Below, in pieces: positions 44,481-64,000 of a DNA stretch of 64,000 nt (position 1 is the stretch's first letter; every line of letters begins with the position of its first letter). The translations under genes were made by a program, and so were the position numbers. Below the pieces are notes generated by a model. It worked only from the letters and a program-made list of their open reading frames with translations. It searched no databases and was not told the origin of the DNA. The DNA is from Lotus japonicus (Eukaryota; Streptophyta; Magnoliopsida; Fabales; Fabaceae): NCBI RefSeq assembly GCF_012489685.1, contig NC_080043.1, positions 6,450,501 through 6,514,500 of the forward strand, read 5' to 3'.

Positions 44481-45488
44481 CTAGAAGTATTGTGGGTGTC
44501 TACCTGTGAGCAAGGTGGTGGGTTGGAAGAAGAGGATTGTGGAGCAAGGTGAGGAGAATGAGGGAGATGGTGGGGAGGGAGATGGGGAATTGGTTGAAAC
44601 ATGGAAGATGATGCGATTCAAGAAGAGGGATGGTGAAAATGTGTGATAGGGGTATTTTTGACAAAAACACAAAAGAGGGATGGCAGCAATATGAGTGGGG
44701 ATGGCACCAATAGAACCTCCCTAGTTATTATATTTGCATTTCACAAGGTGTAACATTTTAATAAATATTTATATTTATTTAACAATAAAATAGTTAAACT
44801 ATATTGTTTATATTTGCATTTCACATGATGTGACATTTTAATAAATATTTATATATATATATATACATCGGAAAACAATTTAAAAAATTCTTTAAAACAA
44901 ATATGATGTCCCGCGCCTTAAAAAAATTTAAGTAAATAAAAAATAAAAGTTATTTCATACTATTTTAAAATATAAAACAAGTAAAATATCTTCTAAAAAC
45001 ATGTTTCTAATTTAAATCAGTTGTATGCGGTATTTTAATATATTATCATTACCGTATCCCGAGTCAGATTAGTCACGTGAGGCTCCTTTCCCCATGGAGA
45101 CTGGTGATCAAATGACAAAAAAATTGATATCAATTTTCTACAGGATACATAATAAAAATATAAACAGTAACATTATTTTGTAATAAATATATTCGAGACA
45201 GTGGCTTATAAAAAAAAAAATCGAGACAGTGACACTCTTTTGAACAGGCCAAACTGTTTGTAATAAATATTTCATCATCACTCATATTTCTCTCTTTCTC
45301 ACTCTTGTGACTGAACATTAAGTTTGAACATAACATTAATCGTATTATAAATCCATTAGTATCACTATGTGTTGGAAAATATATTGTTTACTGTGATTTC
45401 GGATATATAGTACAAACAAGTGCTGATTTATAGAAAGATGTGAACAGAGTGAAGTGAGGCAGTGCAGAAGACTGAGGCTGTCGCATTA
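44481..45488. other. AT-rich intergenic DNA downstream of CCD1
   Basis: A low-complexity, AT-rich stretch with a small direct repeat: TATTTGCATTTCACA..GTG, then ACATTTTAATAAATATTTAT, at about 44730-44775 and 44810-44855, and a TATATATATATA run near 44855. No gene is supported. Confidence 0.45.
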
Positions 45489-52292
<6,804 letters not shown>

Positions 52293-54252
52293 TGTGGGTT
52301 GGTGGTGTCAGTGACTGAAAGTGGTGGAAAGCTTTGAGGTTTACGTAATTGAGGTTGTGGGGAGTGGAAATTATTCACGATTGAGCATGTGGTTTAATTT
52401 CGACCATAGATTCCTTGGCATAGAAACTGCCACGATGTTTTCCACAATGTTTCAGATTCTACTGCGTGTCGAAAGATACTGTCTTTGTCTTTCCTCACGT
52501 TGTATTGCTCGCCACAATATATTTGTAAATTAACATGTTAAATATTTCAAATTTCAATCGGTGTGCAAATCATAATTTTTTTTTTGAAACTAAATCATAA
52601 TTAAGAGGAACTCAAATATAATTTTAAAAATTTATAGGGGCTAAAATTTATTAAAATTACACGTCATTTCATTAAATGATATGACATGTCTGCATAGGCT
52701 CTAAAGTGACATCTGGGCTCGGTGGTCGGAGCTCCATCGACGATAATGATGGTTTCCAACCAAAAAAGGTAGTTTGATGACCTATTTAGGAAGATTTTCC
52801 GACGAAAGACGAAAATCAGATTTCGCTCAAAGTTTATGAACTTTTTCCACGTTTAACCCTAAGATGAAGAGGGGTATCGAGAGCGTGTTTGATTACGGTT
52901 TTTGAAAATTGTATTAAAAATTATTTTTAGAAATTGTTAGTTGAAAACTTTTTTTCAAGAAAAAATTTTGTTTGATTGAGATGTTTTTCAACTTTAAAAA
53001 TAAAAACTGAAACCGAAAACATTTTTCAGTTTTTTTGTTGTGTTTGTTTTAAAAACTAAAAATGAGAATTGTTTTTTAAAACAAATAGGTTTTAATTTTT
53101 TTTCCAATTTTTATAAACCGAAAACAATCTTCAAAACACAGTAATCAAACTGACCCTAGTAGTAGCTCGTGCAGTGCACGTGTGTTTTTATAATTATTTT
53201 TGATATTTTAATTTCAATATTCTTTTAAAGTAATTGTAAAAAATTAATAAATATTTAGACATGTGCTATAGTGATATGTCGAAGTAAAAAAATAAAATCA
53301 AAATAGATGACACGATTAATATTAAAATCGTTCATTTTAATTTACTTGATACCAAACAAAACAATGTAATTTAAAGTTTTTTATAACAACATAAATATTA
53401 AAAATGCAACATATACTCATGCAGCGAAAGTCTCAACGTAATCAAGATTTTATTTTACTTCTCTATCTTAACACGTTTAACTACTTAGTTGACGAAGCTT
53501 GTGCTGGAGAATTTTCCGCCATGTCGAAACAATCAAGATTTTTATGTGACATTCTTTTCATAGAAGTAATGTATTGCCGAGATAATGATTCAAGTTAATT
53601 TCCGTAAATGACGCATTTTAAAATACGTTTAATTACAGAACATAAACGAATCTGAAACAATGACGAACTTACCTCAAGTGGAACGACAACGTCAACAAAG
53701 AGCAAGCTAGGCGACGACAACAACGAGTTGAGCAACAGGCAACGAAAACAGAGTGTTGCACAATGACGACTTCGAGGAACCGCAATGGAGAATGGAGATG
53801 ACAGATGATGAGTATGAAGATGAGTACAGGTGGTCTGAGTAATGGTAGAATGAAGAAGGAGGACGTGAAGGTGGGGTGATATGAATTGATACGAGTTTTT
53901 TTTATTAAAGGTATCATATGAGTGACATGATTAGATGTGGGGCGGTGACAATAACCATTCCCAACTATGTACCAAAATGCCAAATAATTTCTCACATATG
54001 TCGTTTTAAGCATCGGCGAAGGGAAAAAAATGTCGTTTCGAAATCGGTGAAAATTTCCCGCCTTCTGACGACTGAACTTGAACTCACAAAAAGCACTTCA
54101 AATTCCCCCATTTCCACTTTCTCTATCTGCAACCTTCAACAAACACACACACAACAATTTAGGGTTTCGATCTCCAAAACCCTTCACCGATCCATTTCCC
54201 CCTACAACAATTCCTCCAATCTTCACTTCTCTCTCGCGATTCCGACTCCACC
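52293..54252. promoter_or_regulatory. Divergent intergenic region between CCD1 and SMC2
   Basis: The start codons of the two genes face away from each other, 1.96 kb apart. Apart from a MITE-like block, the sequence is AT-rich without a gene. Just before the SMC2 ATG is a short, CT-rich leader (54110-54250, with CTTCACTTCTCTCTCGCG) typical of a plant 5' UTR. Small open frames on the other strand at 53669-54013 have no homology I recognise. Confidence 0.45.
52886..53158. mobile_element. MITE-like element between CCD1 and SMC2
   Basis: GCGTGTTTGATTACGGTTTT, continuing TGAAAATTG, on the left is mirrored on the right by CAATCTTCAAAACACAGTAA, continuing TCAAACTGACCC. The middle is rich in TTTTTCAGTTTTTTTG-like words. 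Target duplication not resolved. Confidence 0.6.
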
Positions 54253-57200
54253 ATGTACATCAAGGAGGTTTGCTTGGAAGGGTTCAAATCGTACGCGACC
54301 CGAACCGTCGTTCCTGGCTTCGACCCCTTCTTCAACGCCATCACTGGGTTGAACGGTTCCGGCAAATCGAACATTCTCGATTCCATTTGCTTCGTTCTCG
54401 GCATCACGAACTTGCAGCAGGTTCGTGCTGCTAACCTTCAGGAGCTCGTGTATAAGCAAGGTCAAGCCGGAATTACCAAGGCCACGGTGTCGATTGTGTT
54501 CGATAACTCCGATAGGAATCGAAGCCCTCTTGGATATGAAGACCATTCAGAGATTACAGTTACCAGACAGGTTGAATTTTATTTTTTTGAACTTTTATCT
54601 GGGAATTTAGGGTCTAGTAATATTTATTCCATTTTTAATATCATTTCGGCGAAAAATGTACCGAAAAAGATACCGGGTTTTGAGTTTAATAGATGCTTAA
54701 TGATTTATTTGTTTGTCTGTTACTACTTTGCTAAGTGAGTGGTATAATCATGGATTAAATTATCTAGTATCAATTTGTTAATTTCTTGTCTACATGATCT
54801 TTATAGATTTAGATTTTGGAAGCGACATTGCGAAAAAAAATTAAAATTAGGAAAATGCTCGATAGGCCGAATCGGAATTTCGTATAACATTATTGAGGGT
54901 TTTAATTGGTCAATCATTATTTGTTTTGCATTCCATCGCTGAATGGGGTGTTATAACCACCTATTAGAAACTTACCGCTCATCAATTCGTGAGTTTCGCC
55001 CACGAAATCTGTCGGCCTAAGTAGCATTACTCTTAAAATTATTATTTAGAATAAAAAACTTGAGCTTTATGGGCTTTAACTAAAGCAGTTGTCTAAATCA
55101 TGGGTTATGTGAATATTGGATTTAAAGTCAAAATTTGGTTATCAGTTATCAACTATGCAAATTTCTCATTTTCTATGTGGTGTTATGTTTTGGGGGTACA
55201 ATGCAGATTGTGGTTGGAGGGAGGAACAAATATTTGATCAATGGGAAACTTGCGCAGCCTAGTCAAGTCCAAAACCTTTTCCATTCGGTGCAGCTAAATG
55301 TTAACAATCCGCATTTCCTGATAATGCAAGGGCGCATCACTAAGGTTTTAAATATGAAACCGCCAGAGATATTGTCTATGCTTGAGGAAGCTGCGGGGAC
55401 AAGAATGTATGAGACAAAGAAAGAGGCTGCTCTGAAAACACTTGAGAAGAAGCAGGGTAAAGTTGATGACATTAACAAGCTTCTTGATCAAGAGATATTG
55501 CCCGCTCTGGAGAAGTTAAGGAAAGAAAGGACACAGTACATGCAATGGGCTAATGGCAATGCTGAATTAGATAGGCTGAGAAGATTTTGTATTGCTTATG
55601 AGTATGTTCACGCAGAGAGGGTAAGAGACAATGCTATTTCTGAGGTGGAACAAGTAAAAGCCAAGATAACTGAGATTGATGACACTGCTAAGACAACTCA
55701 GCTGGAAGTAAAGGAAATGGAGACGAAAATAGCTCAATTGACTGCTGAGAAGGAAGCAAACATGGGTGGAGAAGCAAAATCTCTGTCAGAGAAGGTAGAT
55801 GGACTTTCCCAGAGTCTTGTGAAGGAAACATCTGTCCTAAACAATAAGGAAGACACTCTACGGAGTGAAGAAGCCAACAAAGAAAAAGTATGTGGGTGGT
55901 GTTATGGATTCATACTTCAAGATTATTATGTCATTTTTTAAATTTTTAGGTTGCTTATGCTTTAAAGTATTTACATTTTGTGAAGCTGATATTTGGATGT
56001 TGAACCTTGATGTTTTAAGATTGTTAAAAATATTGAAGAATTGAAGCGATCTGTAGAAGAGAAGGCCTCTTCCATAAAAAAGGCTGAAGAGGGAGCAGCT
56101 GATTTGAAAAATAGAGTAGATGAGCTCTCAAAGAGTCTGGAAGAGCATGAAAAGGACTACCAGGTAAAAGAATTAGATTCTGGGTTAATGTTTTGTCAGG
56201 TTATATGATATCCACGAGTGGAGTTTGTTAGATTGAGGTTATTTTTCCTGTTGCTCAAAATTATTCGTAGGGTGTTTTAGCTGGCAAGAGCAGTGGTAAT
56301 GAAGAGAAATGCATGGAGGATCAACTAGCTGATGCAAAGATAGCAGTTGGGAGTGCTGAAACAGAATTGAAACAGCTGAAAACCAAAATTAGCCATTGTG
56401 AAAAGGAACTGAAAGAGAAAACAAATCAATTAAGGTCCAAACGTGAAGAAGCTATATCTGTAGAAAATGAGCTCAACACCAGACGAAAAGAGGTGGAAAA
56501 TGTTAAAAAGGGATTGGAGTCTCTTCCTTATAAAGAGGGTGAGATGGAAGCTTTGCAAAAGGTTAGGTTGATTTTTCTTCAGTTAGTTTCTTTACAATTT
56601 AAAGTTTACAAGTCCCATTTAAATAAATTCTTGTGTAAAATAACTTCCAGGATCGTGAATCTGAAAGAGATTCTGTGCAACGGTTGAAGGATGAAGTACG
56701 AAACATTTCAGCATACTTATCAAATGTTGAATTTACATATCGTGATCCTGTGAAGAACTTTGACCGATCAAAGGTGAAAGGTGTTGTTGCAAATCTCATC
56801 AAAGTAAAGGATAGTTCCACAATGACTGCCCTAGAGGTTGGACAGAATGACAACTTGTATCTGAAATTCTGAATTTATAACCAACAATTGTTTTGTTAAC
56901 CCCTTGAATATATCCATTTTCAGGTTACAGCTGGTGGAAAATTGTATAATGTTGTAGTTGACACAGAAAGTACTGGCAAGCAATTACTACAGAATGGCGG
57001 TCTTAAACGAAGGGTGACAATTATACCTTTAAACAAAATACAATCAAGTGTTGTTCCCTCCAGAGTTCAACAAGTGGCTGCTAGATTGGTTGGTCACTGC
57101 ATTTATTTTTGAAAATACATGTTACTTGGTTTTTGCTATCTAAGTGTCTTGACCGCTAAACTGACCTTGCTGAAAGATTTTGTTGATTTGATTTCAGGTG

Positions 57201-60200
57201 GGCAAGGAGAATGCTGCTGTTGCACTTTCTTTGGTTGGTTATGATGAAGATTTGAAGGTTTGTTTCCTTGAATTTCAATTTATAACAACATTTACTGTAC
57301 TTGTTTCTTAAGTTTTTCTTTTCCTGTTTTATTTTTCCTTGTTTAGTTTTATTTGTAGCGATCATGGGTACTGAAAGCATTTTCCATGTCATTTGAATAT
57401 GTTTTAACAATCTTTTCCTCCAGTTTTGTTTTATATTTGATCTTGCTGGGTGTGGAAACTTGATTGATTTTCATGCTCAATTGTAGTTTTAATTTTATGT
57501 TAAGCTCAATTCTGTTCTAACTAAATTTGAAATTTGTTATAGACTGCAATGGAGTATGTCTTTGGTTCAACATTTGTTTGCAAAACCATTGATGCTGCGA
57601 AAGAGGTAATAAGCAAGGACTGTTTTTTTCTGCTGAGTTACATAAAGCTTTAATTTTACATTGTGGTGTAAACATTTTGCTGATATAATGACTTTCAGAT
57701 ATTATGTTCCAACATGTTGTGCTTTAGATCTGCATAACTTTTTTCCTGTACTTACTAATTTTGCATAACTTAATGATAGTTTATTGTCTTTTTTCTATGG
57801 AGATGTTTTTGGTATTTTCATTATTTTGGTGACTGTACTTACAGCTCTTTTTATGTTTTCGTAACATACTATAGTTTTCTTACTATATATCTACCTAAGT
57901 AAAATAGTAATGCTTCTGAATTTGTCGCGCAATGTCTATATTTAACTAGGTGAGCCCTATTTGTTTCCACTATGTGACACTCCATCTGTTTTTTGCTCAT
58001 AAAGTCATACTTGTCTAATCTGGCACGTCATCATTTCTTACCCACCTACGTAGATGCTCAATTTGTCTTAAACTTTGTTGGTCTAATAGGTGGCATTTAA
58101 TCGGGAGATTCACTCTACAAGTGTCACACTAGAAGGAGATATATTTCAGCCAAGTGGTCTTCTAACTGGTGGAAGCCGCAAGTATGGTGCTATCTTGTTT
58201 TTATTGTTACAATTGTCACTGGAATTTGCATATTTCTCTCATTATATGTCCTATAGACTGTGAGCACAGAGCATATGATATCTTGATTCTTGACTAGTTA
58301 ACAGAATATTATATATTTTACATTACAGTTTCTGTGTCTTCTATTAAGTGTTACAGTCAATTAGTTATTGAAAAGCTAATGCATATAAATCTTGGTATGT
58401 TGTGACGGGTTTGTTGTACTTGTAACAGGGGCAGTGGTGATCTTTTGAGGCAACTTGATGCTTTGGCTGAGGCTAACTCAAATCTTTCAGAGCATCAAAA
58501 AAGGTTATCAGAGATTGAGGAAAAGGTAGGCCCTAAATACCCCTTTTTTTTCATATGATATAAAAACTTACATTTAGAAAACCTAGTAAGTACATTTATA
58601 TAAATAAACAAAATTGTATGTTGGTTTCTTTTTTGATTTGTCTGTCACTGCATTTATAAGTTAACAGAGAGGAATGGTAAGATTAAATTAACTTGGGATG
58701 GGGTCAATTGCTTGAAGTTTGGATCCTAGGTCCGTGTGTCATGTGAGGTGTTGGTAATCACCTATTTTACACAGTTAATGGGGGACAGTTTCTACTTTCT
58801 ATGTAATGTTTAAACTTTAAATGCATTATCATCAAATGTAATTTTTTAAATGTCGACAAAAGCTCATTAGAGTTGAGAAAGATAAATGTGCAAGGGCTGT
58901 GAAAAAACTAGAGAAAATTGTACATCAATGTTAAGAAAAAACAAGAAAGATATAAATGGAATAAATTGCAGCAATCTCTACATGACTATTAAAATCCGCT
59001 TCTAAAATATCTACCGGTACTAGGTGGGGACTGTGAAGAAACTACAGAGACTGCTTTATTCATGAGGAATTAATGTTAAGCTTTAAAAAAACTCTGGCAT
59101 TTCACTCCAGGCAAAGCCACCACCATATCACTGCACATAATATGGCACACTGCCAAAGGACCTTGCACCTTTTGGTCCTTTTAGTAACTAAATTGCATAT
59201 TCTAGATTGCTTTAAACTCTCCTTCATGATTTAGTTTTTCTCACAATATTGAAAGTGACTGCACCACAAATATCCCGCTTCTGTAGAATATATTAGCAAA
59301 AAATACAAACATTAGAAGATATTAGAATCCGGGCTTGACCTAACTCTAGCCCAAAAGCTAGCTTGGGGGTGAGGACTGCTCTACCCTTTATAAGGACTTA
59401 TTTGGCCATATCTCTGGTCAATGCGAGACTTCTCAACATAAGAAAGGGCTTCGTGTACATCAGTGAGAACTTGCAACAGATTATTTATATTGCTAACTAC
59501 AGCAGTCCAACTAGAAGATTTCACCTTGTTGGGACCCTGGGCTTCTAAAAGTAGGTTTGTCAGTTGGTACTTTCTGGAAAATGGGTCTTGACTTAAAAAT
59601 AAGACCAGTAATGCAATTGTAAACTCCAAAGGAATCTAAAGTTGAAATCCCACTGGCTACGAAAGAAATTGGATGAACACAGTGAATCAATCCTCACAGA
59701 GCTTTGAATTCTAAAGCCTCTAACTCAGTAAGGGTCAACAACATAAAATTTTATAGCGATGGAATCATTTTGGAGAACAAAAGCTGCATAGTGCATATGC
59801 AATGATACTGCAAGAGTATAAATGGTAATGGCAGGGATCAAAAGTACATGCAAGTTGTTTGGGCATTGTTTTTGTTTTGCCTCTATTAAAACATTTCTCT
59901 GGATTCGTTTAGTTTCCATGTATGGTCTAGACTCTAGAGAAGGTAGAATGGTCTGCAGGCCTCTTTTTGTCTCAATACTTCATAAAATACAAAAAAGTAG
60001 TGCTTTCTTGTATGAAATTGAGCTATTCTTATATTTTCTTGTGACTTGTGGAGTTTTTTATACACATTTATGTTTGTCATTTTAAATTTTGATAATCTTG
60101 TGGAGCCCAGTCATTTTATAAATAAATCTTATATATAATAAGCTCATGGTTTCAATATAATCTCACATTCTCAATCCTTTAATTCTTTATTTTGTCTTTG

Positions 60201-63200
60201 TATCTTGACACCCAGATCATGAAGCTTCTTCCCCTTCAGAAAAAATTTAAAGACCTCAAAGCCCAATTGGAACTTAAATCATATGATCTTTCATTGTTTC
60301 AGAGCAGAGCTGAGCAGAATGAGCATCATAAGGTGTTGATTCATTTCTTTCACCTTGATTTCTTGTATTGTGTGGCAATATATTTTTAACTCTTCTATCT
60401 CTCTTTGATTGCTCCTATTCACCCCATGTCCCCATCCAATTTACCTATGTAGCTTGGAGAATTAGTGAAGAAGATTGAGCAAGAGCTTGAAGAAGCAAAG
60501 TCTGCAGTCAAGGAAAAGCAGCTTTTATATGAGGACTGTGTCAAGACTGTTTCAACACTCGAAACATCAATCAAGGAACATAACAATAGTCGAGAGAGTA
60601 GGCTAAAAGGCTTGGAAAAAAAGATAAAGTCAGTCAAATCCCAAATGCAGTCATCTTTAAAAGATCTGAAGGTATACTTGAAATATTAGAATTTTTTTCC
60701 TTAATCATAGTATGATTCATTTAACTAAATTATAACAGCTGAATCATTGCCTACCCTAAATCGTTTGTGAAGTAGATGCACTTATTGAATTCCACTTTCT
60801 AAGTAATCTGTTAAAATCTTGTTAGGATGAAATGTTGGGTGTTCTTTGAAGGGTTATTGATTATTTTCACTGGTCCAACGTGTAATGGTGCTTTTGGTGA
60901 GCCAACATTTGGCAATTGTTGAAAGCATCCTTCATGCTCATAATGTCCTCGATTATTTGAGATATTGGTGATTGTCTTGCGGTTGTCTTCCATACAACAT
61001 TTTACAATGCTGCCCTATAATTGCTCAGTGTAGCTTGCATAAATTACAGATCTTCCATACTGTTTCTGCCAGTCCTGGCCTTCTGTTTTGGAGGCAATAT
61101 TTGAAAGAAAAAAATATGGGTTATGGATACTGATAGAGTGTGGAATCAACTATTATTAAGTATTATATTAACTATACAGGGGAAAATTCCGGGTCCTGAT
61201 CTTAACTAAAAAACTGTGAGGGTATGATTTACAAGCTTTTGTTGAAGAAAAAAAAATTATGATGGAATTTGAAGATTTTTGGGTGCTCAGAATTATTAAT
61301 ATACTAGAGTAAATACTATGGCCAAATAAGTAAATGATCACTGCAGTGTGATAATTAATTGGTTGCTCGTTGGTTCTTAGGTACATGATAATGAAAAGGA
61401 GAGGCTTGTAATGGAAATGGACGCCGTTATCCAGGAGCAAGCATCTTTGGAAAATCAATTAGAGGCGATGCAAACACAGATTAGTAATCTTGTCTCAGAA
61501 TTAGAAGAACAAAGATCCACGGTAAGCATAGAAGACTATCTTGATTAGATCCCTTTTTGTCAAACAAGAATTATGTCCTCAAATCTCCAAAGTGCAGGTT
61601 GTTGCTGCAAGGAATAATCTTGATCAAGTTCAGTCACAGTTGAATTCAGTTCGTCAGAAAATGAAGGAATGTGACAAGGAAATCAATGGTATTATTAACG
61701 AGCAGAAAAAGCTTGAGCACAGACTTAGTGAGAGTAGTCTTGAAAGGAAGAGGATGGAAAATGAGGTAATAGTCTAACTGTTGTTGTCTATAGCCTTAAA
61801 ACTTGTGTGCTAAAGAACAATCTCCTCATTCTATTGTTCCAGGTAAAACGGATGGAGATGGAACAGAAAGACTGTTCTGTCAGGGTGGATAAATTGATAG
61901 AGAAGCATTCGTGGATTGCTTCTGAAAAACAGTTGTTTGGTAGAAGTGGCACGGATTATGATTTTTCTTCCCGTGATCCTGGTAAAGCAAGGGAAGAACT
62001 TGAGAAGCTTCAAGCTGAACAATCTGGGTGTGTTTGAAAAAATGAATTCTTAACTTTTAGTGTTTTGTTTGGAACTACAGTTACATGTCTTCTTGTACTG
62101 TCATGACACTTTTGTTTTTAATTGTTTTACACCATTAAGGCTTGAGAAAAGGGTGAACAAGAAAGTCATGGCAATGTTTGAGAAGGCAGAAGATGAGTAC
62201 AATGATTTGATGTCAAAGAAAAACATAATTGAGGTAATTTTTAAACCATTTTAACATTTTTTTCTACATTTCTCACTTTCGTGCTCAATCTATTATTCTT
62301 TTACCTAGAATGACAAGTCCAAAATCAAGAAGGTGATTGAAGAGCTAGATGAGAAGAAGAAGGAGACACTAAATGTTACTTGGACCAAAGTGAACAGGTG
62401 GGTTTTTCTTTTCCCTTTTTAATGTAACTTCATCCACTTAATTTTATATTTGTTAGATATTAAAACCATTTATAAGCTTTCACCTAAAAGCTTAAGTTTT
62501 TATTTTTATAGTTTAATTAGTTTATAACATGGTATTTTAGTCTCTGACGCAATAGGTCAGTTCTGATGTCTAACCTATCCTTCCAAGTAAAAGATTGAAT
62601 TTCAATACAGGGTATCGTGAGTCTTGTAATTGTCCATGCTTTAAGCCTAAAAGGCTCTTGCATGAAGGGACATGTTAGTCTGTTATAATATAAATCCATT
62701 CATTCTTCTTGAGCCTTCAAATAGCTTAACCTTTGGGGAGAATTGGCTTAACTATGGGATCTACTCATTACGCTATATTTTATCATTCTTTTTCATTTGA
62801 CAATGGTTGAGTATCATGTTTTCATTCTTTTCATTTAGTGACTTTGGATCCATCTTTTCTACCCTATTACCTGGCACGATGGCTAAGTTAGAACCTCCAG
62901 AAGGATGCAGTTTTCTTGATGGTCTTGAGGTTAAAGTTGCATTTGGAAGTGTGTGGAAACAGTCATTGTCTGAACTGAGTGGAGGTCAGCGATCACTGCT
63001 TGCACTTTCTCTAATTCTGGCACTGCTTCTGTTCAAACCTGCTCCCCTTTACATCTTGGATGAGGTATGTTTTACATGAATTTCTCTGGAACTTTTTCCC
63101 AGAATCCTAGTAAGCCTAGAAAAATGATTTTTTGATTTGTCCGTTCTGTGAAGAATTGAATATTACTGAAATTTGGCTGGCATCATATTCTTTGGGATTT

Positions 63201-63922
63201 GGCTCCTCTAAGGGTAAAGTAAGTCATCATACCTGATTACCTAATTTTAAAATGTCAATAAAAACAAAATCAATGGTGTGATGACTTACTTTACTCCCTA
63301 AAGTGAGTCTTAGAGGAGCCGGACCCTATTCTTTGTATTTTGCTTTTTGAATTTCCAGTCTCACTAATTAGGATCCAGTTAAACAAATTTATCACCTTAG
63401 ATGCGATGATCAATGATATACACCTGATTGGGAATTTGTCAAAAAGTATCTTCATAGGTTTGGAATTTAGAGTTTTGGAGGAGAAAAATATTGTTAGGTT
63501 GTTTCTGGAGATTGATTGTGTGGAAAATTTGAAGTATGATGACATGGGAGTGGCGGCAACGTTCAAAATTTGTTTGAGGAACAGTTAACTATGGCTTGTT
63601 GGCCTATGCAAATGCCTGTGCTTAAAACTATACATGAGTGCATAAACTTATTTTGTGATGAATTTCTTATTTCATTGCCATTTTACAAATGGTATTGGCA
63701 TGACATGACTAACAATAGTGTACTATTGTTTGATTTGTGTAGTTAATCCTATCAAGTGGGGAAAACACTTTTATTTTGCATTGTCTTTTAAACTCTTGAA
63801 GCATTGATTATGCGGCTAAGACAGGCATTAATTGTAAACTGTTGCAGGTTGATGCGGCTCTTGATTTGAGCCACACACAAAACATAGGGAGAATGATAAA
63901 GGCTCACTTTCCTCACTCCCAG
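54253..63922 (+). CDS. SMC2: Condensin subunit SMC2 (CAP-E), 3' end beyond the window
   Basis: An ABC-type ATPase that pairs with SMC4 in condensin to compact chromosomes. Exons: 54253-54570, 55207-55887, 56020-56163, 56271-56561, 56651-56836, 56924-57088, 57198-57257, 57543-57605, 58090-58181, 58429-58525, 60216-60332, 60453-60671, 61381-61521, 61598-61765, 61843-62027, 62140-62233, 62309-62397, 62839-63064, 63848-63922: 1137 codons in frame, all GT-AG. Visible: Walker A GLNGSGKS (32-39), [15 protein letters not shown], first coiled coil (about 170-480), hinge (about 500-680, with TGGSRKGSG at its end), second coiled coil (about 690-1030), signature LSGGQ (1083-1087), Walker B LYILDE with VDAALD after it. 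Arabidopsis SMC2 has about 1175 residues, so about 40 should follow to the right. The start [15 protein letters not shown] is the family start. Confidence 0.96.
59330..59445. repeat. Repeat relic in SMC2 intron 10
   Basis: CCCAAAAGCTAGCTTGGGGG then TGAGGACTGCTCTACCC, and TTTGGCCATATCTCTGGTCA, resemble in reverse the relic in the last CESA3 intron (about 9240-9440, GCTAGCTTTTGGGG and CTTATCTCTAGTCGATG). The intron (58526-60215) is the longest of the gene and holds no other feature I recognise. Confidence 0.45.
63194..63326. mobile_element. hAT-like MITE with 8-bp target duplication in SMC2 intron 18
   Basis: TATTCTTT stands at 63186-63193 and 63327-63334, an 8-bp direct repeat as for hAT elements. 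Inside, GGGATTTGGCTCCTCTAAGG and GTAAAGTAAGTCATCA are mirrored by TGATGACTTACTTTACTCCC and TTAGAGGAGCCGGACCC. The 133-bp element is almost all inverted repeat. Confidence 0.82.
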
Positions 63923-64000
63923 GTAGAGGACCTTTTCTGGTGGCGTAATTTCCTTAATTTCAACATTCTCATGGGGAGAGTGCAACATTCTCTTTTCAAG

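Noticed and set aside
53669..54352. Frames overlapping the SMC2 leader (114 and 144 codons)
   Set aside because: They cross the CT-rich 5' UTR and the SMC2 start in other frames, without homology or splice support.
62807..63079. 90-codon frame as a small separate ABC protein
   Set aside because: It is exon 18 of SMC2 (signature and Walker B) with some intron sequence at each end.

Overview
This is plant nuclear DNA. The genes are split by many GT-AG introns, the intergenic DNA is AT-rich and full of transposons, and all six intact genes are ordinary eukaryotic plant genes. The protein sequences are eudicot-like and, from memory of the families, most resemble legumes (Fabaceae). The species cannot be fixed from the sequence alone. 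No bacterial, organellar or CRISPR-type feature was seen.

Intact or nearly intact genes, left to right: a CESA3-type cellulose synthase (minus, 14 coding exons, 14926 to 8556); an LRB/POB1-type BTB-BACK ubiquitin ligase adaptor (minus, 21973 to 20002); a FRA10AC1-type spliceosome-associated protein (plus, 11 coding exons, 23267-31097); a single-exon UGT72-like glycosyltransferase (minus, 34142 to 32727); a CCD1 carotenoid cleavage dioxygenase (minus, 14 coding exons, 52292 to 45489); and the condensin ATPase SMC2 (plus, 54253 to beyond the right edge, 19 coding exons seen). They do not form one pathway. They are independent housekeeping or metabolic genes (cell wall, protein turnover, splicing, small-molecule glucosylation, apocarotenoids, chromosome condensation). 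The BTB and FRA10AC1 genes are divergent neighbours, as are CCD1 and SMC2.

The rest is mostly mobile DNA. 1729-7047 is a complete, young LTR retrotransposon (230-bp LTRs differing at two sites, 5-bp target duplication GCTAC). It has no pol genes and appears to carry the 5' end, including the mitochondrial presequence, of a host lipoyl synthase gene. 38035-42628 is a second LTR element with an uninterrupted 1222-codon ORF (a gag-like part followed by a long unrecognised part with a recurring FDPGI motif). It has a third, inverted LTR fused to its 3' LTR, and the whole unit is bracketed by one target duplication (ATCTC). Others are a Mutator-like element with a perfect 9-bp target duplication just upstream of CESA3 (15828-17189), a nested PIF/Harbinger-like cluster (34947-37465), several MITEs (some inside introns), three tRNA-derived SINE-like copies and decayed LTR and CACTA pieces.

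Two host duplications are visible. A truncated inverted copy of the BTB gene lies at 1021-1562, with its introns retained. A second copy of the region upstream of FRA10AC1 lies at about 18030-19775.
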